Positions 1 through 7,590 of a DNA stretch of 64,000 bases are shown piece after piece. A program made the translations under genes and the position numbers. How positions within the stretch are numbered: the first letter of the stretch is position 1; every line of letters starts with the position of its first letter. Below the pieces are notes generated by a model that was not told the origin of the DNA, searched no databases, and saw only the letters and a program-made list of their open reading frames with translations. The stretch is from the NCBI GenBank assembly GCA_031288185.1, contig JAITRZ010000014.1, forward strand, positions 1 to 64,000. Reading direction: 5' to 3'. The stretch comes from Coriobacteriales bacterium (GTDB taxonomy: Bacteria > Actinomycetota > Coriobacteriia > Coriobacteriales > UBA8131).

Positions 1-110
1 CTTGTGCTACACTATGCGCTGTTAGAACAAGCAGGCACTAAGACAGGCACCAAGATAAAGCACCACTCTAGCAAGGCACCACCAAGACAGACACCAAGAC
101 AGGCAATCTG

Positions 111-159
111 AAAGGAGCAAATCATGTCACAAATTTCGCCGGGGGGGGGGGGCTCATAG
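111..159 (+). promoter_or_regulatory. Strong RBS and ATG leading into a 12-G tract
   Basis: The Shine-Dalgarno AAAGGAG lies at 111-117, six bases before an ATG at 124. The frame runs MSQISP and enters twelve consecutive G (141-152). With twelve G it stops at 157-159 after eleven codons. With one G fewer the frame stays open and joins the pilin-like frame that is open from 248 onward; every codon from 152 to 248 in that frame was read and no stop occurs. The layout is that of a contingency locus with the repeat near the start codon. A homopolymer sequencing error gives the same picture. Confidence 0.6.
141..152. repeat. Poly-G tract (12 G)
   Basis: Twelve consecutive G, the longest homopolymer noticed in the window. 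Such tracts slip during replication. Here a change of one base switches the downstream frame between an 11-codon peptide and a full pilin-like protein. Confidence 0.95.
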
Positions 160-247
160 CTTAGTTCTCCTTCAGTCCACCAACACCTATGAGGGCGCGA
201 GTGTACGCGCCAAAGATGCCGCCCAGGCTTATGCGCCAGGCGGTTTT

Positions 248-1087
248 TTGTTCTCAGAAATGGCACAAAGGAGAACAACAAAGACACAGCTCGCAGAAGC
301 CCTTCGCACCGGGGATGCCGGCTTAAACACTCTGCGTCCTCGTCGCCTTAGTAATGTTGATTCCCTTGTATCCCACCAACAAGGCTCCTCGGTCTGCGGA
401 ACTCACCGGACACCCCCTGTACGAGGGGCTATACAAGACCCACCACAAATACATAGGAAGACAAGCACTAAAGGTTTTACCCTTGTAGAACTTATCGTAG
501 TTATTGTGATTTTGGGCATACTGCTCGCTATCGCCATCCCCGCACTTACCGGCTACATACAAAAGGCGCAGGATGAGAGTTATATCGCGGATGCCAAAAC
601 CATGATTACGGCGCTCCGCACGCTCATGCTTGAAGGTTACGCTGAAGGAGCATTCAATGACCCCGCCGGTGCTGCTTACGTGGTATCCGGTAATAAATTC
701 ACTTATCCTTACCCGGCGAAACCCCATAAAATATGGGAACATGGCATGGGAGGCTTTCTTGGTTATAGCGACGCAGAACTAAAACAAGCGTTATCGGAGC
801 TGCCGGGTATAGACTACACCACCGGGCTCACTCTTTGGTGGTCCGCTATCGTAGGTTCAAACTCACCTGACACCACACTCCTCAACGCTGACGGGTTTGT
901 ATGGTCGGCATATCCGAATGGTTATTTCGGGAATGGAAGCCCGCTGGTTTTTGTCACCTACAAGATGGAGAGATTGCCGCTTGCTGATGATAAGTATAGC
1001 TCCTTTAATTATCAGGGTTATTTCTCTGGCCGTTTGGTTTATAACGCCGACGCGGGCTATGAGATATATCACGTAATAGTAAATTGA
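248..1087 (+). CDS. Type IV pilin-like protein with class III prepilin motif, unusually long N-terminal extension
   Basis: The protein contains the prepilin methylation motif KGFTLVELIVVIVILGILLA at about residues 75-94: a Gly at the peptidase cleavage site, Glu at +5, and a hydrophobic helix that anchors and polymerises the pilin. After it come about 180 residues of globular domain rich in Gly, Tyr and Asn with no Cys pair. Known prepilin leaders are short; here at least 71 residues precede the cleavage site, and no ATG, GTG or TTG lies nearer than ATG 260. The only start with a good ribosome site is ATG 124, which is out of frame because of the G tract. No assembly ATPase, peptidase or second pilin is nearby. 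It may be an adhesin or pseudopilin whose expression is switched. The fold call is secure; the start is not. Confidence 0.75.
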   Translation: MFSEMAQRRTTKTQLAEALRTGDAGLNTLRPRRLSNVDSLVSHQQGSSVCGTHRTPPVRGAIQDPPQIHRKTSTKGFTLVELIVVIVILGILLAIAIPALTGYIQKAQDESYIADAKTMITALRTLMLEGYAEGAFNDPAGAAYVVSGNKFTYPYPAKPHKIWEHGMGGFLGYSDAELKQALSELPGIDYTTGLTLWWSAIVGSNSPDTTLLNADGFVWSAYPNGYFGNGSPLVFVTYKMERLPLADDKYSSFNYQGYFSGRLVYNADAGYEIYHVIVN

Positions 1088-1179
1088 TTTGGTGATTGAC
1101 TGCGAGTAGTTTGGGCCTCTGCCTGAGCGAACCCGACACGGACGAAACAGCGGCCCTCAGCCGCCAAACGGCATGAGGA

Positions 1180-1222
1180 CAAAACAAAGCCCGAAAGCGT
1201 TGGGTTTCCAATGCTTTCGGGC
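1180..1222 (-). terminator. Intrinsic terminator of tRNA-Ala
   Basis: Arms GCCCGAAAGC (1189-1198) and GCTTTCGGGC (1213-1222) form a perfect 10-bp stem. Read on the minus strand it is followed by TTTGTTTT. It lies 12 bases past the 3' end of tRNA-Ala, on the same strand, and also separates it from the convergent pilin gene. Confidence 0.8.
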
Positions 1223-1234
1223 GAACAATCGGAT

Positions 1235-1310
1235 TGGTGGAGCCTAGGGGGATCGAACCCCTGACCTCATGGCTGCCAGCCATGCGCTCTCCCAGCTGAG
1301 CTAAGGCCCC
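1235..1310 (-). tRNA. tRNA-Ala (GGC)
   Basis: The minus strand folds as a full cloverleaf: acceptor GGGGCCT/AGGCTCC, D stem GCTC/GAGC, anticodon stem CATGG/CCATG around loop CTGGCAG (anticodon GGC, Ala), T arm AGGGG-TTCGATC-CCCCT. The terminal CCA is encoded. Length is 76 nt. Confidence 0.97.
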
Positions 1311-1385
1311 ACGTAAAGTGGGCAGTTTTCGATTTTCAATGCCAGCTGTGCGGGGTAAACTTTTGGGGTAGCCCACCGTATGCCT

Positions 1386-1411
1386 TGCGCTTCCAGCTAA
1401 GTTAAGGCCCC
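1386..1411 (-). pseudogene. Decayed 5' part of a second tRNA-Ala
   Basis: On the minus strand the first 26 or so bases repeat the start of tRNA-Ala with several changes (GGGGCCTTA is intact, then AGCTGG), and the similarity is lost before the anticodon arm. Flanking sequence is also shared: ACGTAA directly upstream and a TTTTCAA-GCC block are found beside both copies, about 101 bp apart. It reads as the remnant of a tandem tRNA-Ala duplication, or of an element that once used the gene as target. Confidence 0.5.
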
Positions 1412-1516
1412 ACGTAAGGCAGATCGCCCGCAATTTTCAACGCCTTACGTCTTGCAGGTCCATCGTATGGCTCCTGCCTTGAGCCATATGGCAGCCCCTT
1501 CCAAAACGGCCTGCCC

Positions 1517-1544
1517 AGTATAGCAAAACAAACGCATGGCGCAA
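1517..1544 (-). promoter_or_regulatory. Promoter of the tRNA-Ala transcript
   Basis: On the minus strand TTGCGC (1539-1544), a 16-bp spacer and TATACT (1517-1522) match the housekeeping sigma consensus well. The predicted start is about 200 nt upstream of the mature tRNA and reads through the decayed tRNA-Ala copy. Confidence 0.55.
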
Positions 1545-1850
1545 GTTGTCTGTTGCGCCTCATACCGGTTACCTCCTGTTTTGCGCGAACCCCCCTCAAA
1601 CAACGTCGCGTTGGCTTCCTGTCGCGCTGGGTGACCGACCATACCGGGCTTAACCGGTTGTCTGTTCGGCGCGTTGCGGTGGCCGCGCGTTAGTGTTTCG
1701 CACCGGCTGTCCGCAAACAACAGGCTTCGCCCATGTCATGTGTAGCTTGCCGTACCACCGGCCATACCATAGGCAACACAAGCATCATGCAGATGCCGTT
1801 AGATGGCACAGTGCGTCCTCTCGCACTACGCCCTCTGCCGCCAGGCGCGG

Positions 1851-1863
1851 TATAATCTGCGCA
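1851..1863 (+). promoter_or_regulatory. -10 box placing transcription start at the uvrC ATG
   Basis: A perfect TATAAT at 1851-1856 lies six bases before ATG 1863, so transcription should begin at or next to the A of the start codon. No Shine-Dalgarno is present. This fits a leaderless mRNA, common in actinobacteria. The -35 is weak. Confidence 0.5.
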
Positions 1864-4067
1864 TGGTTACCATTCACGATACAACCGCCCTTTTTCCTGA
1901 AGTGAGCAAGTCGCTGAAGGAGCAACTGAAAGCGGTGCCGCAGCAGCCAGGGGTCTACCTGTGGAAGGATGCCACAGGACAAGTGTTGTACGTAGGTAAG
2001 GCCAAGCAGCTGCGTAACCGGATGCGCCAGTATGTCAATCTGGCGGATGAGAGACCGATGATTCCCCAGCTTATGCGGGCAGTCAGCAGCTTTGATTATT
2101 TTGTTACCGCTAGCGAACATGAATCGCTTATCCTGGAGCGCAACCTCATCAATCAGTTTGCCCCTCCCTTTAATGTTGGCTTTAAGGATGATAAGAGTTA
2201 TCCCTATATCGCGCTCACTTTAGGCGACACCTTTCCAGCCATCAAGTACACACGTGAGCGGCCGCGTAGGGATACGCGCTATTTTGGGCCCTATACCGAT
2301 GCGCAGGCAGCCCGCGCCACCATTGCAACGGCGCGGATGATCGTGCCAATCTGCGTCAGCAGCTGCGTGGAATGGAAGCGACTGAAACGCCTATTAGAAG
2401 CAGGTCGTGCCGCTCAAACCCAACTTGCTGGCAACCTCCCTCAATCCGATGTCCTCACAACCGCTCTTGCCAAGGTCAAGCCCTGTTTTGACTATCACGT
2501 TGGGCTGGGGCCAGGAGCCTGCGCGGGGGTGTGTAGTCCGGCTGACTACACAGAAAACGTTCGGCGGATGACGCGCTTTTTAGGCGGACACCGTGCAGAG
2601 TTTGTACAAGCCTTGCGACGCGACATCCAGCGAGCTTCAGACAATCTTGATTTTGAACGGGCCGGCCGTGCCAAAAAGCGTTTGGACACCCTGCTGTCAC
2701 TCAAGGACAGGCAAAACGTAGTGCTCAGTCCGCGCCTGAATGCCGATGCCATCGGTTTTTATCGCGAAGAGACCATTACAGGGGTACAGGTTCTAAGTGT
2801 GCGCGAGGGTATTGTGCTCCTTAAAAACGAATTTATCTTGGATAAGGGTCGTGATGTCAGCGACGATGAGCTAACGCGCGGCTTTCTGCTGCAATACTAT
2901 GACCAGGCCTCGCAGGTGCCAACGCAGCTCATCTTGAGAGACATTCCCGCTGATGCCGAGGCTCTGGAATTCTGGCTGACCAGCAAGCTACAATCGGTTC
3001 ACGGCGCCAGGACGCATCTGCACAGCCCGCGTCGCGGCCAGCGCGCTGAACTGCTCAGACTGGCAGAACTAAATGCCAAACATACGCTGTCGCGCTATAT
3101 GGTTCGGACCCATTATCATGAGGAACGGTTAAATCGAGCCCTGCTAGAACTGGAGAGCGCGCTGGCGCTTCCGGAACCTCCGCTTCGTATTGAGTGCTAC
3201 GATATATCTACCCTGCACGGTAGCCATTCGGTGGCTTCCATGGTGGTTTTTGTTGGCGGACGAAGCGAGAAATCGCAGTACCGGCGCTTTAAGATACGTC
3301 TGGAAAGTTCCGAGGCAAATGATGTCGCCATGTTGGCCGAAGTCATTCGCCGACGCTTTTCAGCAAAAAATCTGGCCGATAGGCGTTTTGCCACGTATCC
3401 TCAGCTGTTGCTGATAGACGGCGGCAAACCACAGCTTAACGCGGTCTTGCGAGGGCTGCGTGAGTTAGGTATAACAAACGTGCAGGTTGCCGGCCTTGCC
3501 AAAAGTGACGAGGAACTGTTTGTGCCCTGGCAGGATTCACCGGTGCTGCTGCCCAGTGGTTCAGTGGGTCTGTACCTGGTAAAACAGATTCGTGATGAGG
3601 CGCATCGTTTTGCCATTACCTACCATCGTCAACTGCGCGGCCGCAGCCAAACCAACAGCATTCTGGATACCGTAGTGGGCTTGGGAGCCAAACGCAAACA
3701 GATTCTCCGCCGAGCCTTCAGATCACAAAAGGCTCTCCTGGCCGCGACAGTGGCCGATCTCCAAAGTGTGCGCGGCATCCCCATGACCCTGGCAGTTGAT
3801 ATTCATGCCGCCTTGCACGCCGATGAATCAGACGATGAGCCGGTGCGTGATTTGCCCTTCGCGGCTGTACCAGTAACGTTGGTACCAGCGGGGCTTGATA
3901 GCAAGCCAGCCGGCGATCCGGCTGGCTACTCAGACACAGATGGGTTTGCTCAACAGGACGTGGCTCCCGGTGGCCTGGAAGCGGTAACCTTGGACAGCGC
4001 CGGGCCCAGGATTGGTTGGGGACAGGGCAGGAAAAGCGCGAGCTCCCAACCAAAAAGGAAAGGGTAA
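1863..4067 (+). CDS. uvrC: Excinuclease ABC subunit C
   Basis: UvrC makes the two incisions around a UvrAB-marked lesion in nucleotide excision repair. The GIY-YIG nuclease domain is at the start (GVYLWKDATGQVLYVGKAK, residues about 30-48), a UVR motif follows near residues 195-230 (DNLDFERAGRAKKRLDTL), then the RNase H-like nuclease half (CYDISTLHGSHSVASMVVF; LLIDGGKPQLNAV) and helix-hairpin-helix repeats (VADLQSVRGIPMTLAVDIH). At 734 residues it is longer than usual because of a roughly 70-residue tail after the HhH region that looks disordered. ATG 1863 fits the family N terminus and the -10 box; the upstream in-frame ATG at 1803 does not. rapZ begins five bases after the stop, so uvrC heads an operon with rapZ, yvcK and perhaps whiA. 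Confidence 0.96.
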   Translation: MVTIHDTTALFPEVSKSLKEQLKAVPQQPGVYLWKDATGQVLYVGKAKQLRNRMRQYVNLADERPMIPQLMRAVSSFDYFVTASEHESLILERNLINQFAPPFNVGFKDDKSYPYIALTLGDTFPAIKYTRERPRRDTRYFGPYTDAQAARATIATARMIVPICVSSCVEWKRLKRLLEAGRAAQTQLAGNLPQSDVLTTALAKVKPCFDYHVGLGPGACAGVCSPADYTENVRRMTRFLGGHRAEFVQALRRDIQRASDNLDFERAGRAKKRLDTLLSLKDRQNVVLSPRLNADAIGFYREETITGVQVLSVREGIVLLKNEFILDKGRDVSDDELTRGFLLQYYDQASQVPTQLILRDIPADAEALEFWLTSKLQSVHGARTHLHSPRRGQRAELLRLAELNAKHTLSRYMVRTHYHEERLNRALLELESALALPEPPLRIECYDISTLHGSHSVASMVVFVGGRSEKSQYRRFKIRLESSEANDVAMLAEVIRRRFSAKNLADRRFATYPQLLLIDGGKPQLNAVLRGLRELGITNVQVAGLAKSDEELFVPWQDSPVLLPSGSVGLYLVKQIRDEAHRFAITYHRQLRGRSQTNSILDTVVGLGAKRKQILRRAFRSQKALLAATVADLQSVRGIPMTLAVDIHAALHADESDDEPVRDLPFAAVPVTLVPAGLDSKPAGDPAGYSDTDGFAQQDVAPGGLEAVTLDSAGPRIGWGQGRKSASSQPKRKG

Positions 4068-4069
4068 AG

Positions 4070-4159
4070 CAGATGTCATCCATTCAGTCGTCGTCAGGAA
4101 ACGCAAAGCGGACAACGCACATGCCTGATGAGGCATCGCAGATGTCATCCATTCAGTCG
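4070..4159 (+). repeat. In-frame 69-nt direct repeat at the rapZ start
   Basis: A 21-bp sequence beginning CAGATGTCATCCATTCAG occurs at 4070-4090 and again at 4139-4159. The period is 69 nt, exactly 23 codons, so the duplication gives rapZ two in-frame ATG starts, each with the same next residues (MSSIQS). Confidence 0.9.
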
Positions 4160-5164
4160 CAGTTGAGCCCAGAGCACCAGCCCAAACTGGCCGGGGATGC
4201 AACATCACTCGGACTGGGTCCTAACCTGGTGATTATCACCGGCATGGCTGGAGCTGGCAAAACCCAGGCTCTGCACACCTTTGAAGATATTGGCTATTTT
4301 TGTATCGACAATCTGCCGCCGTCACTATTGATGAACCTAGTTACCCTCTCAGAACTATCAGCCCGGCCACAGCGCAAGCTGGCGGTGGTCTGCGATCTGC
4401 GTTCCCAGGAATTTTTCTTTGAGCTGGAGGAAGAGCTGCGTCACCTTCAGGAGGCCAGGATCAGCTTTCTGTTGCTTTTTTTGGACGCTGCTGATGCCAT
4501 ACTGATCACACGCTTTAAGGAAACCCGCCGCCGTCACCCACTCTGCAGCGGTGATATGACCCTGCTTGAGGGTATCAGCCAGGAGCGCGCCGTTTTAAGC
4601 AATATCCGCGAGACCGCTCACTTTGTCATCGACAGTACCGATCTTGACGCGCGCCAACTTAGCCGACAAATCAGGACACTGGTTGCTGATCGCTCCGCTT
4701 TTGAGGGGCTGCGAGTGTTCGTGTTTTCCTTTGGCTTCAAACACGGACCGCCACACGATGCCGATATTCTGATCGATGTACGCTTTTTGCCTAATCCCTT
4801 CTATGATTCAAAGCTGCGCGCGCTTACCGGTCAGGAAGAACCCGTAAGAAGCTTTGTGCTGGATTCATCCCAAACCCAGGAGTTCATGCTCAATTGGTTA
4901 AAACTATTGGAGACGATCATGCCGGGGTATGTGCAAGAAGGCAAACGCTATCTTTCTCTGGGTTTGGGCTGCACGGGCGGTCAGCATCGCAGCGTCGTCC
5001 TTGCTGAGGAAACCGCGCGCTTTTTGAGGGGCGCAGGCTACCATGTCTCTATCAGCCATCGGGATCTTGCTCTGGCCAATCGTCATCACGTCTCCCGCTA
5101 CGATGACAACGCGCCGTGGACTGTCTTCCCACCCTCTATGAACGCTGTGGAAGGGGCCGACTGA
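4073..5164 (+). CDS. rapZ: RapZ/YvcJ family nucleotide-binding protein
   Basis: P-loop protein family that in E. coli (RapZ) adapts RNase E to the sRNA GlmZ and senses glucosamine-6-phosphate; the Gram-positive member YvcJ hydrolyses nucleotides. Walker A GMAGAGKT lies at about residues 60-67 from ATG 4073. The family C-terminal signature GLGCTGGQHRSVVLAE is intact near the end. The first 50 residues are poorly conserved and contain the 23-residue duplication, so translation could also begin at ATG 4142; 4073 is preferred because AAAGGAAAGGG precedes it. The stop overlaps the yvcK ATG by one base, so the two are coupled. Confidence 0.93.
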   Translation: MSSIQSSSGNAKRTTHMPDEASQMSSIQSQLSPEHQPKLAGDATSLGLGPNLVIITGMAGAGKTQALHTFEDIGYFCIDNLPPSLLMNLVTLSELSARPQRKLAVVCDLRSQEFFFELEEELRHLQEARISFLLLFLDAADAILITRFKETRRRHPLCSGDMTLLEGISQERAVLSNIRETAHFVIDSTDLDARQLSRQIRTLVADRSAFEGLRVFVFSFGFKHGPPHDADILIDVRFLPNPFYDSKLRALTGQEEPVRSFVLDSSQTQEFMLNWLKLLETIMPGYVQEGKRYLSLGLGCTGGQHRSVVLAEETARFLRGAGYHVSISHRDLALANRHHVSRYDDNAPWTVFPPSMNAVEGAD

Positions 5165-6213
5165 TGGCATCGGCGTACGCTGGTGGCCGTTGGCAGGGTC
5201 AACGGGCGGTTTGTATCGGCGGTGGTACTGGCACACCGGTTAGTTTAAGGGCGCTGCGGTCAGTTGGCATCTCTACGGATGCGGTAGTGGCGGTGGCGGA
5301 CGACGGCGGCTCTTCCGGATTATTGCGAGCGCATACCGGTTATCTGCCGCCTGGTGACCTGCGCAAATGTCTGGTGGCCCTTGCAGCGGATGCTGGTGAC
5401 CCCTGGGTGGGCGCCTTCAGGCAGCGCTTCGAGTACGCCCACAACCACAGCCTGGGCAACCTGATAATCACGGCTCTACAGCAGAGTGCTGGCAGTCTGG
5501 ATAGCGCGTTGCGGCTTTGTGAACAGCTGCTTGGTTGCGTAGGCCATGTCTATCCCTCAGCTTTAACCAGCGTGAACCTCAACGGCCGTACTCGTGATGG
5601 CGTACACCTGTACGGTCAAAGCAATATCTGCAAATCACACACTGCTCTGGCAAGCGTCAGTCTGGATCCTGCCGATATTGCCGCGCATCCGCTTGCTGTT
5701 CAGGCCATTCGCGCGGCTGATCTGCTGGTGCTGGGCCCTGGTTCCCTGTTTACCTCACTGATACCCAACCTACTCATTCAAGAGGTGCTTAAAGCTATCT
5801 TGGAGAGTAAGGCCGCCGTGGTTTTTGTTTGCTCCCTGTCTGATTTTCAAGGCGAAACCTGGGGCCTTGATGCGGCTGAACTTGTGGAAGCCCTACTCAA
5901 TCATGGCCTGGCCGGTCGCCTGGACTATGTACTGGTCAACAGTCTGTCTGCACAGACGGCCACACAGGCGATAGGTAACGTTACCGGCATGTTTGCCGCC
6001 ATTGGTCCTGAGTGCGCGAATGTTGGCGAGAGCGGAGCTTCTGAACCCTCATTACGTTATGTACATTTTAACCAGCAGATTGAGGAACGTATTCGACAAA
6101 GCGGTGTCAAACTCCTGACCCGTGACCTGATTGATCCGCTGCATCCTAGCTGGCATAGTGTTCCGGCCCTAGGAGCGGCGTTGGCCAGCATCCTTGCCAA
6201 CGAGCTGTCTTAG
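5164..6213 (+). CDS. yvcK: YvcK/CofD-like gluconeogenesis and cell-shape factor
   Basis: Member of the CofD/YvcK family, which binds UDP-sugars and is needed for growth on gluconeogenic carbon and for peptidoglycan precursor control in Gram-positive bacteria. The N terminus has the nucleotide-binding loop VCIGGGTGTPVSLRALR (residues about 16-32), followed by AVVAVADDGGSSGLLR and the PPGDLRKCLVALA block, all family hallmarks. Later segments include LLVLGPGSLFTSLIPNLL. Length is 349 residues. The ATG at 5164 shares its A with the rapZ stop. The order rapZ-yvcK-whiA is the standard Gram-positive arrangement. Confidence 0.95.
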   Translation: MASAYAGGRWQGQRAVCIGGGTGTPVSLRALRSVGISTDAVVAVADDGGSSGLLRAHTGYLPPGDLRKCLVALAADAGDPWVGAFRQRFEYAHNHSLGNLIITALQQSAGSLDSALRLCEQLLGCVGHVYPSALTSVNLNGRTRDGVHLYGQSNICKSHTALASVSLDPADIAAHPLAVQAIRAADLLVLGPGSLFTSLIPNLLIQEVLKAILESKAAVVFVCSLSDFQGETWGLDAAELVEALLNHGLAGRLDYVLVNSLSAQTATQAIGNVTGMFAAIGPECANVGESGASEPSLRYVHFNQQIEERIRQSGVKLLTRDLIDPLHPSWHSVPALGAALASILANELS

Positions 6214-6432
6214 CCAGAAGTCTTTGCCCAGAAGCCCTTCGCCGGAACCAAAAGGTGCGCCTTTGTGTCTCATTATCCGCCTGAGTTTTGGCCGGGAGTT
6301 CTTTAACGCAGCTCATAAGCGCAGTTCTTCAGCCGAGGCTGAAAAGCGGTTTTTGCGCTACAATGAGATTTATGTATGTGCCAGAACGCTGCCAGGGGCA
6401 GGGTCAAGACGATAGAACAAGGCAGGGCCACG

Positions 6433-7377
6433 ATGTCATTTACTGCTGAGGTTAAAGACGAACTTTCGCACCTTATTCCTGACCATGCTTTGTGCAAAAA
6501 GGCAGAACTGAGTGCCCTGATACGCATTGAGGGCCATTTGTCCGGGCACTGGCGACTGGAGTTGGTGACAGAAATTGCTCCTGTCGCTCGCATTGTCGTG
6601 CGTCTGCTTCATGAGGTTTACCAGCTCAAGACCGAAGTAACCACCCGCAGCAGCATTTTGCATAAGACCTATAACTACCTCATAACGGTACCGGCCCAAC
6701 GGGGCCTGGAAGACGCGCTGAGCGATCTGGGCATATTGTCAGGTCGGGGCATTGAACTTGGCATAGCGCCGCAGCTTGTGCGACAGCCCTGCTGTGCGGC
6801 CGCCTATTTGCGTGGAGCCTTTTTGGGCGGCGGGTTTATTGCCAGTCCCCGTCGCGATTTTCATTTTGAGCTCAGTTGCGATCATGAAGCACTTGCCAAT
6901 GGCTTGGTGGCGCTGCTGGCGCAAAATGCCATCCCCGCGAAAGCTGTCCTGCGCCGTAGCAGCTGGATTGCCTACATCAAGGGGGCAGAGCCGATACTGG
7001 ATTTTCTGGCCCTGGTGGGGGCACACCGGGCAGTTCTGGTTGCCCAGGACGTGCGCGTCGCCAAATCTATTCGTAACGATGAAAACCGCCGGGTCAATGC
7101 TGAAATGGCCAATCAGACTAAATCGATTGCTGCTTCCCTAACGCAGGTACGCACTATTCAGCTCCTGATTGACCGTCTGGGGATGGAGGCTTTGCCCAAG
7201 GCTCTGCAAGAGCTGGCTACCTTGCGCCTTTCGCATCCAGATGCGTCCCTCAAGGAGTTGGGCGAGCTGGCCGACCCCCCCTTGTCCAAATCCGCCGTGT
7301 ATCATAGGGTACGGCGGATTGACGCGATTGCGCGCCGTATTCTTTCAGGCGATGGGAACCAGCCGGCTCTGTCTTAG
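6433..7377 (+). CDS. whiA: Transcriptional regulator WhiA
   Basis: WhiA combines a LAGLIDADG homing-endonuclease-like N-terminal domain without nuclease activity and a C-terminal helix-turn-helix; in Streptomyces it acts with WhiB on division genes, and it is present in most Gram-positive bacteria. The protein starts MSFTAEVKDEL, contains the LRGAFLGGGFIASPRRDFHFE segment split by family-typical residues, an NDENRRVNAEMAN block near residues 215-227, and ends with an HTH (LKELGELADPPLSKSAVYHRVRRI). Length is 314 residues. ATG 6433 fits the conserved N terminus; the in-frame ATG at 6376 would add 19 unconserved residues. A TACAAT at 6359-6364 may be its own -10. Confidence 0.95.
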   Translation: MSFTAEVKDELSHLIPDHALCKKAELSALIRIEGHLSGHWRLELVTEIAPVARIVVRLLHEVYQLKTEVTTRSSILHKTYNYLITVPAQRGLEDALSDLGILSGRGIELGIAPQLVRQPCCAAAYLRGAFLGGGFIASPRRDFHFELSCDHEALANGLVALLAQNAIPAKAVLRRSSWIAYIKGAEPILDFLALVGAHRAVLVAQDVRVAKSIRNDENRRVNAEMANQTKSIAASLTQVRTIQLLIDRLGMEALPKALQELATLRLSHPDASLKELGELADPPLSKSAVYHRVRRIDAIARRILSGDGNQPALS

Positions 7378-7590
7378 ACGCCTGGCTATCCTGTTTAAGC
7401 AACGCGCGTCAGGAAACGGCAGACCGCGTGAGCGCTCCCGCAACAAGGGGATTTTGGCTGAGAGAGCACGGGTTGTATCTGCCACTTTTGTATTTTGCGA
7501 CTCATGCGACCGCTCTTCTGCCGTATGCCAACAAAGGAAGAGCAATATAACAGGGGAGCAACCCTCCTGCCCAAATTGAGCGGAGACCTG

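Larger units (their letters stand above)
1311..1862. other. Spacer between tRNA-Ala and uvrC without a recognisable protein gene
   Basis: Contains the decayed tRNA-Ala copy, the minus-strand tRNA promoter and the plus-strand uvrC promoter. Open frames on the minus strand here show no domain and cross the RNA features, so none is called. Confidence 0.6.

Noticed and set aside
1005..1433. A 142-codon minus-strand frame near tRNA-Ala
   Set aside because: It crosses the tRNA gene and its terminator.
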